Part shown: positions 1-7,249 of the stretch, one piece after another
How the letters are laid out: each line of letters begins with the position of its first letter
Position numbering within the stretch: the stretch's first letter is position 1
The notes under the pieces: generated by a model
The model's input: only the letters and a program-made list of their open reading frames with translations
Database searches by the model: none
What the model was told of the DNA's origin: nothing
Translations under genes and position numbers: made by a program
Source: an uncultured Clostridia bacterium
Lineage (GTDB): Bacteria; Bacillota; Clostridia; Oscillospirales; Acutalibacteraceae
Reading direction: 5' to 3'
Length of the DNA stretch: 18,351 bases
NCBI GenBank assembly: GCA_937895645.1
Contig: CALBKQ010000044.1
Location: 1 to 18,351, forward strand

Positions 1-5
1 CTCAT
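1..5 (-). CDS. Start of a minus-strand gene leaving the window (partial)
   Basis: Only the ATG (positions 5-3) and part of the next codon lie inside the window, so the product cannot be named. The start is supported by a strong GGGAGGG ribosome binding site at 19-13 (minus strand), seven bases upstream, and by a consensus promoter at 42-70 in the same orientation. The transcript leader would be about 30 bases. The gene lies downstream of the PHP-domain gene on the same strand, but its own promoter suggests independent expression. Confidence 0.6.
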
Positions 6-41
6 TAAAAATCCCTCCCTTTACATTGGGATACATTGTGT

Positions 42-70
42 ATTATACAACACCAAAAGTCAACTGTCAA
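42..70 (-). promoter_or_regulatory. Consensus sigmaA promoter for the gene leaving the left edge
   Basis: Read on the minus strand, TTGACA (70-65) and TATAAT (47-42) are separated by exactly 17 bases, so both hexamers match consensus perfectly. This is the strongest promoter-like sequence in the window. The -35 lies inside an inverted repeat, AACTGT-CA-ACAGTT at 62-75, which is a candidate repressor site. Confidence 0.8.
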
Positions 71-75
71 CAGTT
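62..75. repeat. Inverted repeat overlapping the -35 box (possible operator)
   Basis: AACTGT and ACAGTT are perfect 6-base arms around a 2-base centre and overlap the -35 hexamer of the leftward promoter. A dyad in this position is typical of a repressor operator. The regulator is not identifiable from this window. Confidence 0.45.
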
Positions 76-133
76 TTTTTGGCATATTTTCCGCAATGCT
101 TTCTTGCGTACAAATTATGATTTGTTGAGTTGA

Positions 134-1408
134 TTATATCTTTTTGGTAATTTTTCCGTAGATTACGCCAAGCTTTTTAGAGTAGAATTTTCGCTTTTTC
201 TTTTGTTCTTCAGTCATTACTTCTTTAAGGATTGGCTTTTTAAGACTTTCCATATTACCGTCGTCAAGAACAAATGCCTGAGTAAGACAAATACCGCCTT
301 TTCCTTTAAGTTGTGCGCGTACATAACAACTGATTTTGTCAGAATACTCTGCAAGGTTGATTGTAGTTGTAATTTCACCGTCAGCGTCAATAGTTTCTGT
401 TTTAATTGTTTCACCGTCGGCAATCCAGTCAATTTCTTTACAGTTAATACCTGTAAGAGTAATTGTATCGTTTTCATTATCAACTATGATTTTTGTAACT
501 CTTGGGCAAACACCTTCGCCTTTGAAATCTTCGCCCAACTCATTTTTTGCATAACGAGCGATTGAGAAGAATGTGCCTGTTTCCATAGCGTTGCGAAGTG
601 TCTGGAGTGAATATTCAGGAAGAATAAAATCCATAAACGCTGTGTCAATCTGGTCAACCTGATGCGCGTCACTGTTCGAAAATCCAAAAATCTTACGACC
701 ATAAGGTGTAAGGAGTTTCAAAAGTTCGTCCCATAAGATTCTGTCGCTACGGTTAGGAATATCATACATATTAAGCACTTCAATACCCATACAAGAGGGG
801 AATTTCATTAAAAGATTTGCAAAGAAGGCAATGTTTTTAGGGTCTTTGGCACAGTCGGGGTTTTTCTTTGCCTGTAATAAGTCCGTAGGGTGATTAATAT
901 GAGAAATGCCACCACTTTTTTCAATAAGTGCCATAGGGATTTCGTAGTCATATTCAAGACCCTGAACGCCCTCATATGCGTTATCAGTAAAATAACCGTT
1001 TACGTGATTTTTCATAACGGTAAACATATTACATTCAATGGCGTTTGGCACATCGTGAAGTCCGCGTGTTTTTGTTCGTGTATTTTTTTCTGTTTTGTAT
1101 GTACCCGCTTTAATGCCTTTGTATTGTTCTTCAGTTAAATAACTGCGTTTGCCGTGCCACAAATACTGAAAATTAAAAAATGGAATATGAGTTGGTTTTT
1201 CATTCCAGTATTTACCTAAAATACCGTGTTCTGCAAAGGCAAGAATGTCAAAATCGTTGTCATAAAAGCCTTTAATCATATCGGTCATAGTGTCATTTGC
1301 ATCGCTGTAAGTAGAGTGTGTATGCAAATTTGTTTTATAGTGATGCTCCATATCACCAAGTAAATCGGTTACACTTTCATAAGGGTTTATAATTTTATAT
1401 TTTGCCAT
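134..1408 (-). CDS. PHP-domain putative metal-dependent phosphoesterase
   Basis: A 424-residue protein of the PHP (polymerase and histidinol phosphatase) superfamily, whose members use a metal cluster to hydrolyse phosphoesters. Visible metal-site motifs are HTHSTYSD (His29, His31, Asp36), an acidic-His pair (Glu60, His61), HINHP (His170, His173) and SDAH (Asp247, His249). The PHP part spans roughly residues 25-290. A beta-rich stretch at 300-385 and a lysine-rich tail follow; I do not recognise these, and they make the protein longer than a minimal PHP enzyme. There is no signal peptide, so it is probably cytoplasmic. The ATG is preceded by GAGGTG with five bases of spacing. It starts nine bases after the dehydrogenase stop and is almost certainly co-transcribed with it. 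The substrate cannot be inferred. No convincing terminator follows it. Confidence 0.85.
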   Translation of the reverse strand: MAKYKIINPYESVTDLLGDMEHHYKTNLHTHSTYSDANDTMTDMIKGFYDNDFDILAFAEHGILGKYWNEKPTHIPFFNFQYLWHGKRSYLTEEQYKGIKAGTYKTEKNTRTKTRGLHDVPNAIECNMFTVMKNHVNGYFTDNAYEGVQGLEYDYEIPMALIEKSGGISHINHPTDLLQAKKNPDCAKDPKNIAFFANLLMKFPSCMGIEVLNMYDIPNRSDRILWDELLKLLTPYGRKIFGFSNSDAHQVDQIDTAFMDFILPEYSLQTLRNAMETGTFFSIARYAKNELGEDFKGEGVCPRVTKIIVDNENDTITLTGINCKEIDWIADGETIKTETIDADGEITTTINLAEYSDKISCYVRAQLKGKGGICLTQAFVLDDGNMESLKKPILKEVMTEEQKKKRKFYSKKLGVIYGKITKKI

Positions 1409-1417
1409 TTTAACACC

Positions 1418-2377
1418 TCATTTATTAACCACATTCTGTGGATTGCCATTTAAGTATGCAATAACATTTTCTTTAAGAATATTCATAAGACGCTCTCTAG
1501 TTTCAAACCCTGCCCAAGCAATGTGTGGAGTTATGAAACAGTTTTTAGCGGTTAAGAGTGGATTGTCTGCTTTTGGTGGCTCAACTGTAAGCACATCAAG
1601 ACCAGCCCCACGGAGTTTACCGTTATTTAAGGCATCTGCTAAATCTTTATCGTTTACAACAGGACCGCGACTTGTGTTTATAATGATAGTACCGTCTTTG
1701 CATTTGTCAATAAAAGCTTTATTAACAAGACCAGTTGTTTTTTCTGTAAGTGGACAATGGAATGAAATAATATCACTCTCACTTGCAAGAGTTTCCATAT
1801 CAACCCACTTGAAATTTTTGCGGTGGCTCTGGTCAGTTTCGTGACCTGAGACTGCAATCACATTCATTTTGAAGGCTTCTGCGATATCTGCAACAGCCTG
1901 ACCAATCTGACCAAATCCCACAATACCCAATGTTTTACCACACAATTCTGTAAGCGGAGTTTTCCAGTAACAGAAGTCAGGACAAGCACTCCAAGCTCCA
2001 TTCTTTACGCTTTCACTGTGAAGTCCTACTGCATTAGTAATTTCTAAAATCAGTGAAAATGTAAGTTGTGCAACTGCGTTTGTGGAGTATGCAGGAATAT
2101 TCGAAACGGGTATTCCTCTGTTCTTTGCATAGTTACAATCAACAATGTTATAACCTGTTGAGAGCAGGGCAATATATTTAAGGTCAGGTAATTTTTCAAG
2201 AGTTTCTGCAGTAAGTGGAGTTTTATTTGTAAGAACAATCTCTGCACCTTTGCATCTTTCAAGAATTTTTTCTTTTGGTGTACGGTGATGAATTTCACAC
2301 TCACCTAAACACTCAAGCCAATCCCAAGACAAATCACCGGGATTAAGAGCGTAGGAATCAAGTACTACGATTTTCAA
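1418..2377 (-). CDS. D-2-hydroxyacid dehydrogenase (glycerate/hydroxypyruvate reductase-like)
   Basis: A 319-residue NAD(P)-dependent dehydrogenase that would interconvert a 2-oxoacid and a D-2-hydroxyacid. The Rossmann motif GFGQIG lies at 154-159. The catalytic triad of the family is present: Arg237 in NTSRG, Glu266 in DVLTVEPP and His285 in TPHIAWA. The position after the second beta strand, usually an Asp that selects NAD, reads VSGHE (176-180), so cofactor preference is open. I place the start at the TTG at 2377, not the GTG at 2386. The TTG gives a protein beginning MKIVVLDS, with an AAGGCGTG ribosome-binding sequence about five bases upstream, whereas that sequence abuts or overlaps the GTG. 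Glycerate dehydrogenase is the closest recognisable type, but substrate assignment from sequence is weak in this family. Confidence 0.88.
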   Translation of the reverse strand: MKIVVLDSYALNPGDLSWDWLECLGECEIHHRTPKEKILERCKGAEIVLTNKTPLTAETLEKLPDLKYIALLSTGYNIVDCNYAKNRGIPVSNIPAYSTNAVAQLTFSLILEITNAVGLHSESVKNGAWSACPDFCYWKTPLTELCGKTLGIVGFGQIGQAVADIAEAFKMNVIAVSGHETDQSHRKNFKWVDMETLASESDIISFHCPLTEKTTGLVNKAFIDKCKDGTIIINTSRGPVVNDKDLADALNNGKLRGAGLDVLTVEPPKADNPLLTAKNCFITPHIAWAGFETRERLMNILKENVIAYLNGNPQNVVNK

Positions 2378-2411
2378 AACAATCACGCCTTAATGGTAAT
2401 TTAATGTATAT

Positions 2412-2440
2412 ATTTTACCATATATTACTTAATATAACAA
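2412..2440 (-). promoter_or_regulatory. Promoter for the dehydrogenase-PHP unit
   Basis: On the minus strand, TTGTTA (2440-2435) and TAAAAT (2417-2412) are separated by 17 bases. The -10 is preceded by TGG, an extended -10. It lies about 35 bases before the TTG start and is back to back with the plus-strand promoter at 2449-2477. Confidence 0.6.
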
Positions 2441-2448
2441 TAAAAATA

Positions 2449-2477
2449 TTGACCTTTTAGTGTAAATATTATAAAAT
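2449..2477 (+). promoter_or_regulatory. Promoter for the seven-gene plus-strand operon
   Basis: TTGACC (2449-2454) and TAAAAT (2472-2477) are separated by 17 bases. It lies 48 bases before the ATG at 2525. It is the only obvious promoter ahead of the run of overlapping genes to 10038, so it likely drives all of them. Confidence 0.65.
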
Positions 2478-2524
2478 TATAATGTATATGTATGTTTGCA
2501 ATCTTATTGGGAAAGGGGATGCAA

Positions 2525-3271
2525 ATGGAAAAACGAAACCTTGACAGAAAAGGCGCAATGAATCTTAGCGCAATAGGCTTTTTTGCAGTAGCAATATTAC
2601 TGACAATAATTACACTGATAATGAGCACTCAGGTTGCTGAGGGTGGTTGGGCAGAGTTTCTTAAAGCTTTAGGCAAATTACAGGATTTTATTCAGTCACT
2701 TGAAAATAACTGGCTTATTGGTATTGCAATACTGGCTATTTATGCACTTAAAGCTGTTGCACCAATTCCATTTCCTTTTATTATGATTATGACAGGCGTT
2801 ATGTTTGAACCGGCAACTGCATTGTTTCTGAATATTGTTGGATTTTCAATAACCCTTTCAATAGTATATTGGTTTGGCAGACGACTTGATGAGGGTGTTG
2901 CACTACGCAAACTGAAAAAATATGAAAATGTCAGTGAAATGCTGAAACACGCAGGTAAAACAAAACTTGGTGTTCTGTTTTTAATAAGACTCATTCCATC
3001 AGTCCCTATAAATATGGCAAGTCAGTTTTATGGTGGAATTAAATTCCCTTACGGTAAGTTTATGATTGCGTCAGTAGCAGGGTATTTTATTAAACTCTGG
3101 ACATATTCCGTAATCGGCGGTAATATTGCTCAACCTTTTACATGGCACTTTATGGCGCCTGTAATAATTCTTTTAATTGTTTCAGGTGTTACAGTTTTAA
3201 TAACAAATATAATATTGGAAAAACGCAAAGGAGAAAATAAAAATGGCACAACTGAATGTATTGAAGAATGA
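2525..3271 (+). CDS. TVP38/TMEM64 family (VTT domain) inner-membrane protein
   Basis: A 248-residue integral membrane protein. A hydrophobic helix covers residues 12-34, and several more membrane segments extend to about residue 235. The central part carries family features: a Pro-rich segment (APIPFPF), a G-rich loop around MTGVMF, and FLIRLIPSVP followed by NMASQFYGG, typical of the VTT/SNARE-associated (DedA-like) fold. Relatives are membrane proteins linked to lipid transport or membrane homeostasis; the exact activity here is unknown. I chose the ATG at 2525 because AAAGGGG (2512-2518) sits six bases upstream; in-frame starts further up would have no ribosome site. The 3' end overlaps the kinase gene by 29 bases, so the two are likely translationally coupled. 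Confidence 0.85.
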   Translation: MEKRNLDRKGAMNLSAIGFFAVAILLTIITLIMSTQVAEGGWAEFLKALGKLQDFIQSLENNWLIGIAILAIYALKAVAPIPFPFIMIMTGVMFEPATALFLNIVGFSITLSIVYWFGRRLDEGVALRKLKKYENVSEMLKHAGKTKLGVLFLIRLIPSVPINMASQFYGGIKFPYGKFMIASVAGYFIKLWTYSVIGGNIAQPFTWHFMAPVIILLIVSGVTVLITNIILEKRKGENKNGTTECIEE

Positions 3272-4523
3272 AATCTTAAACGGTGCTTATGACGAAAGAT
3301 TTAAGCGCGTTTATGTTACAGATGAAGCAGTTAAAGAACAGCATGAAAGATATGTAAGTCTTGCAAATGATTTTGCAGAGATTTTTAGTGAGGAACGTGA
3401 CGTTCGTCTTTTCTCTGCACCTGGTAGAACTGAAGTTGGCGGTAACCACACAGACCACAACCACGGCAGAGTTCTTGCTGCAAGTATTAATCTTGATGCT
3501 ATTGCAGTTGCCTCAAAAAACGACGAAAACATTGTTCGCGTAAAATCACGCGGTTACAATATGGACGTTTGTGATATTACAGACCTTGAAATCAAAGAAA
3601 ACGAAAAAGGTCATTCACCAGCACTTGTTCGCGGTATGTGTGCAGGTTTCCTTAAATATGGTTATAAAATCGGTGGTTTTGACGCAGTAACAATGTCAAG
3701 CGTGCTTTCTGGTTCAGGACTTTCATCGTCAGCGGCTTATGAAGTTCTTGTTGGTTCAATGCTTAACTACCTTTATAATGATGGTAAAGTTGACCCTATT
3801 ACAATCGCAAAAATTGCACAGTACGCTGAAAATGTTTACTTTGACAAACCTTGCGGACTTATGGACCAGATGGCTTGTTCAGTTGGTAGTTTTGTTACAA
3901 TCGATTTTAATAACCCTGCTGAACCAATCGTAAATGAAGTTAAATACAATTTCGCATCTTCGGGTCACTCACTTTGCATTGTTGATACAAAGGGTAGCCA
4001 TTCAGATTTAACTGACGACTACGCTGCAATCCGTAGTGAAATGGAAGCAGTTGCAGGTTGCTTCGGTAAAAATGTACTTCGCGAAGTCCCAGAAGACGAG
4101 TTTAAGAAGAATATTCCTATGGTACGTGCAAAAGTTGGCGATAGAGCGGTTCTTCGTGCAATACACTTCTTTGCAGATAATGCACGAGTATTAAAAGAAG
4201 TTGACGCTCTTAAAAATGGCGATTTTGAAACATTTAAGTCTTACATACTTGAAAGTGGCGACTCATCTTACAAGTATAATCAGAATGTATTTTCTGTTAA
4301 AAAGCCACTTGAACAACCGGTTTCATTAGCACTTGCTTTAAGTGAAAGCATTCTTAAAGGCAAAGGTGCTTGGCGTGTTCATGGTGGTGGATTTGCAGGT
4401 ACAATTCAGGCTTTTGTTCCAAACGAAATCCTTGCAGATTACAAAAATGCTATTGAAGGCATTTTTGGTGAAGGAAGTTGCTATGTACTCATTATTCGCC
4501 CAGTAGGTGGCGCTGAAATCTAA
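3243..4523 (+). CDS. Galactokinase-like GHMP kinase (divergent)
   Basis: A 426-residue GHMP-superfamily sugar kinase that would transfer phosphate from ATP to a sugar. Three family blocks are visible. The N-terminal GalK signature region at 60-75 includes PGRT and HTDHNHG, the ATP loop GSGLSSSAA is at 157-165, and the C-terminal GGGFAGT block is at 381-387. CGLMDQM (204-210) supplies the probable catalytic Asp208. The GalK signature is altered. Classical enzymes read GEHTDYN, with the Glu contacting galactose, while here it is GNHTDHN (Asn68, His72). Many clostridial proteins annotated galK share this form, from memory. An AAAGGAG at 3227-3233 supports the ATG at 3243. No galT, galE or sugar transporter is adjacent, so galactose as substrate should be treated as provisional and I leave the symbol blank. 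Confidence 0.82.
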   Translation: MAQLNVLKNEILNGAYDERFKRVYVTDEAVKEQHERYVSLANDFAEIFSEERDVRLFSAPGRTEVGGNHTDHNHGRVLAASINLDAIAVASKNDENIVRVKSRGYNMDVCDITDLEIKENEKGHSPALVRGMCAGFLKYGYKIGGFDAVTMSSVLSGSGLSSSAAYEVLVGSMLNYLYNDGKVDPITIAKIAQYAENVYFDKPCGLMDQMACSVGSFVTIDFNNPAEPIVNEVKYNFASSGHSLCIVDTKGSHSDLTDDYAAIRSEMEAVAGCFGKNVLREVPEDEFKKNIPMVRAKVGDRAVLRAIHFFADNARVLKEVDALKNGDFETFKSYILESGDSSYKYNQNVFSVKKPLEQPVSLALALSESILKGKGAWRVHGGGFAGTIQAFVPNEILADYKNAIEGIFGEGSCYVLIIRPVGGAEI

Positions 4524-4540
4524 AATTAAGGTTGATAAAA

Positions 4541-5533
4541 ATGACAACTATCGAACTTTTAGAAAAATTAACTTCCCCCCACGGTGTTGCGGGGGAAGAA
4601 AACAGCTCCTTTGAAGCACTCAAGGGGCTTTTTTCACTGTATGGTGATGTTTCTTGTGACGAAACAGGTAACATAATTATTCACCGTAACGGTAAGGGTA
4701 AGCATATTTTGCTTGACGCCCATCTTGATACTATTGGTTTTGTTGTAACTGGTATTACTGATGACGGATTTGTGCGTCTTACAAAAGTCGGTGGAATTGA
4801 TATGCGCACAGTTGAGGGTATGGAACTTACTATTCACGGTAAAAAAGAAATTTACGGTGTGGTTTGTACTGTGCCTCCTCATCTCTCAAACGGTGAAAGC
4901 AAGGTTTCAACTGACGGCACTTGTGTTGCAGATATCGGTATGAGTAAAGAAGATGCAGAAAAAGTAGTTGCTATTGGTGACAAAGCAAGTTTCAAAGCAT
5001 CTTTTGAAAAGTTGGGTGAAAACAGAGTTTCTGCCACTTATATTGATGACCGTGGTGGTGTTGCGGTTCTTCTTAAAGCACTTGAATATACAAAAACCGA
5101 AAATGAAATCACACTTGTTTGCTCTGCACAGGAAGAAACAGGTGGCACGGGTGCTACTTGTGCGTCTTTTAATGTAAATGCAGATTTGTCACTTTCGGTT
5201 GATGTAAGTTTTGCTTGTACTCCTGACAGTAATGCAAAAGACTGTGGCAAAATGAATGGTGGACCAATGGTTGGATATTCACCGATTTTAAGTCGTGAAT
5301 ATTCAGGTTTGCTTGTGGAAATAGCAAAAGAAAATGGTATTCCTTATCAAAAAGAAATTATGGGTGGGAAAACAGGTACCAATGCAGACCATATTACCAT
5401 TGCAAAGGGTGGCGTACCGTCTGCACTTGTGTCACTTCCTCAAAGATATATGCACACTCCTGTTGAGGTGGCAGACATTCGCGATATTGAAAATTCGGCA
5501 AAACTTATTGCAGAGTTTTTAGAAAGGGTGTGA
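4541..5533 (+). CDS. M42 family metallopeptidase (first of tandem pair)
   Basis: A 330-residue co-catalytic zinc aminopeptidase of family M42, cytoplasmic enzymes that trim peptides and often form large tetrahedral assemblies. All expected metal and catalytic positions are visible: His61 and Asp63 (DAHLD), Asp169 in DDRGG, Glu198-Glu199 in QEETGG, Asp221 in SVDVS and His305 in RYMHT. I start it at the ATG at 4541 because AAGG (4528-4531) is nine bases upstream; the in-frame TTG at 4532 abuts that site. The kinase stop is 17 bases upstream. Four bases separate its stop from the next gene, whose ribosome site lies inside this gene's end. Family annotations sometimes say endoglucanase (CelM), but peptidase is the better-supported activity. 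Confidence 0.9.
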   Translation: MTTIELLEKLTSPHGVAGEENSSFEALKGLFSLYGDVSCDETGNIIIHRNGKGKHILLDAHLDTIGFVVTGITDDGFVRLTKVGGIDMRTVEGMELTIHGKKEIYGVVCTVPPHLSNGESKVSTDGTCVADIGMSKEDAEKVVAIGDKASFKASFEKLGENRVSATYIDDRGGVAVLLKALEYTKTENEITLVCSAQEETGGTGATCASFNVNADLSLSVDVSFACTPDSNAKDCGKMNGGPMVGYSPILSREYSGLLVEIAKENGIPYQKEIMGGKTGTNADHITIAKGGVPSALVSLPQRYMHTPVEVADIRDIENSAKLIAEFLERV

Positions 5534-5537
5534 GATT

Positions 5538-6554
5538 GTGAATTTTGAACTTTTGAAAGATTTGTGTATGTTAAATGGCACATCTGGTGATGAAAAGGTG
5601 GTAAGAGATTTCATAGTTTCAAAGCTCCCTGAAGATTGCGACTATACTGTTGATGCTTTAGGCAATCTTATTGTCAATAAAAAAGGTGAAACAGAGGCAA
5701 AAAATAAAGTTGCACTTTTTGCACATATGGACGAGGTTGGTTTTATTGTCACATATATTACTGACGAGGGCTTTGTAAATGTTGCAAATGTAGGTGGAAT
5801 AGACAACTCGGCGCTCTTTGGTAAAAAATTAACTATAAACGGTCGAGTTGGTGTTGCTAGTGCAAAAGCAATTCACCAGTGCAGTAGTGATGAGGCAAAG
5901 AAAATTCCTGAAATTACAGATGTTTCTGTAGATTTTGGATTTGAAAGCCGAGAAGAAGCAGAAAAATATATTTCTCTTGGTGACTTTGGTTATTTTAAGT
6001 CAGACTTTGTTGAATTCGGTAACGATATGATTAAGTCAAAAGCTCTTGATGACCGTTTAGGTTGTGCTATTATGCTTGAACTTTTACAAGAGAAGTCAAA
6101 AACTAACTACAATTGTGTTTTTACAGTGCAGGAAGAAGTTGGCACCCGTGGTGCTACGGTTTCAGCATATACAGTTAACCCTGATTACGCTATTGTTATT
6201 GAGACTACAACTGCGTCAGATATTCCTGACACTCCTGAAAACAAAAAAGTTTGTAACGTGGGCAAGGGCGCAGTAGTTTCATTTATGGACAGAGGCACAA
6301 TCTATAACAAAGATTTATATAAAAAAGCGCGTGAAATAGCAGATAAAAATGGTATTGCAAATCAGACCAAAACTGTTGTGGCAGGTGGAAATGACGCGTC
6401 GGCAATTCATAAATCAGCAGGAGGAATTAAAACTGTTGCAGTTTCTCTTCCTTGCAGATATATTCATTCTTCAGCATCTGTTGGCAGCAAAGCCGATATG
6501 GAAAGTGTCAAAGCTCTTGTAAAAGCACTTTCAGAGGAGTTTGCAAATGGTTAA
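5538..6554 (+). CDS. M42 family metallopeptidase (second of tandem pair)
   Basis: A 338-residue M42 peptidase related to its upstream neighbour but clearly diverged. Ligand and catalytic positions are His63 and Asp65 (FAHMDE), Asp171 in DDRLG, Glu199-Glu200 in QEEVG and His310 in CRYIHS. The fifth position is Glu222 (VIETT) where the upstream paralog has Asp221. That is a conservative change, but it may mark a distinct subfamily or metal preference. The start is a GTG at 5538 with AAAGGGTG about seven bases upstream, overlapping the previous stop. Tandem M42 genes suggest complementary side-chain specificities in peptide catabolism; that is inference. Its last bases overlap the acetyltransferase gene by eight. 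Confidence 0.9.
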   Translation: MNFELLKDLCMLNGTSGDEKVVRDFIVSKLPEDCDYTVDALGNLIVNKKGETEAKNKVALFAHMDEVGFIVTYITDEGFVNVANVGGIDNSALFGKKLTINGRVGVASAKAIHQCSSDEAKKIPEITDVSVDFGFESREEAEKYISLGDFGYFKSDFVEFGNDMIKSKALDDRLGCAIMLELLQEKSKTNYNCVFTVQEEVGTRGATVSAYTVNPDYAIVIETTTASDIPDTPENKKVCNVGKGAVVSFMDRGTIYNKDLYKKAREIADKNGIANQTKTVVAGGNDASAIHKSAGGIKTVAVSLPCRYIHSSASVGSKADMESVKALVKALSEEFANG

Positions 6555-7248
6555 ATCAGTAAATTTTCTTAATAAGTTAATTTTTGACTATTTAGGAAAA
6601 GAGAACTCTGCAATACTTCTTTCACAAACAGGATTTTTTATGGATTGCGAGTTAAACGATGGCGTTTTATGGGCACAATTCAATGACGAGAATGAGATTA
6701 CGGCTGTAGTTTCAGGTGACAACGAAAAATGCGTTGCCTTTGTAAGTGAAAATGCGGATTTAGAAGAGCTTTCATTTATAATAAATGGTACCGTTTTGTC
6801 TTCGGACAAACTACCATATAAGCAAATAGATAAAAAATATCTAATGCATATTTCGTTAGAAAGTATAATTGGTGAAAAAGGAATAAAACACACTCAATAC
6901 GGTAAAATTGAGAAGTTAAATAACAAACTTACACCGGAGCATACCGATGTGAAGAAGTTTTTACATCTAAAAGGTTGTTGTGAGGGTGCAGTTATTGAAA
7001 AAGGTTTACATACAGTTAGTGGTGGATTTATCTCATTTAATAAAAATTTAGCCTTTATCTCGGATGTTTTTACAAAAGAAAAGTACAGGGGACAAGGTTA
7101 TGGGAAAGCGATAGTTAAAAAGCTACTAACGCTTTCGCCAAGAAAAGATGTTTATTTAATCTCTCGCGATTATAATATAAAGTTTTATGAAAAACTAGGC
7201 TTTACAACAGTAAAAGAAATATACGAATACACAACAAAGGAAAATTAA
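6547..7248 (+). CDS. GNAT family N-acetyltransferase with an unassigned N-terminal half
   Basis: A 233-residue protein. The C-terminal half (about 145-230) is a GNAT domain: the acetyl-CoA binding loop RGQGYGKA lies at 181-188 after a beta strand (FISDVFTK), and FYEKLGF at 213-219 is the typical last motif. Residues 1-140 are about as long again and match nothing I recognise; they could be a degenerate second GNAT repeat or a substrate-recognition domain. The ATG at 6547 is chosen over the TTG at 6541 because GAGGAG (6534-6539) lies seven bases before the ATG and only one before the TTG. It overlaps the peptidase by eight bases and is followed after one base by the next start, so it is a full operon member. 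The acetyl acceptor is unknown. Confidence 0.78.
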   Translation: MVKSVNFLNKLIFDYLGKENSAILLSQTGFFMDCELNDGVLWAQFNDENEITAVVSGDNEKCVAFVSENADLEELSFIINGTVLSSDKLPYKQIDKKYLMHISLESIIGEKGIKHTQYGKIEKLNNKLTPEHTDVKKFLHLKGCCEGAVIEKGLHTVSGGFISFNKNLAFISDVFTKEKYRGQGYGKAIVKKLLTLSPRKDVYLISRDYNIKFYEKLGFTTVKEIYEYTTKEN

Positions 7249-7249
7249 A

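Noticed and set aside
76..133. Terminator for the PHP gene
   Set aside because: The only stem (CGCAA/TTGCG) is five pairs and is not followed by a T run on the minus strand.
203..1138. Plus-strand open frames opposite the PHP gene
   Set aside because: They lie inside a well-supported gene on the other strand, lack ribosome sites and encode Cys/Phe-rich sequence typical of antisense shadows.
2425..2628. Minus-strand frame over the divergent promoter region
   Set aside because: It overlaps the start of the membrane-protein gene and both promoters, has no ribosome site and no recognisable product.
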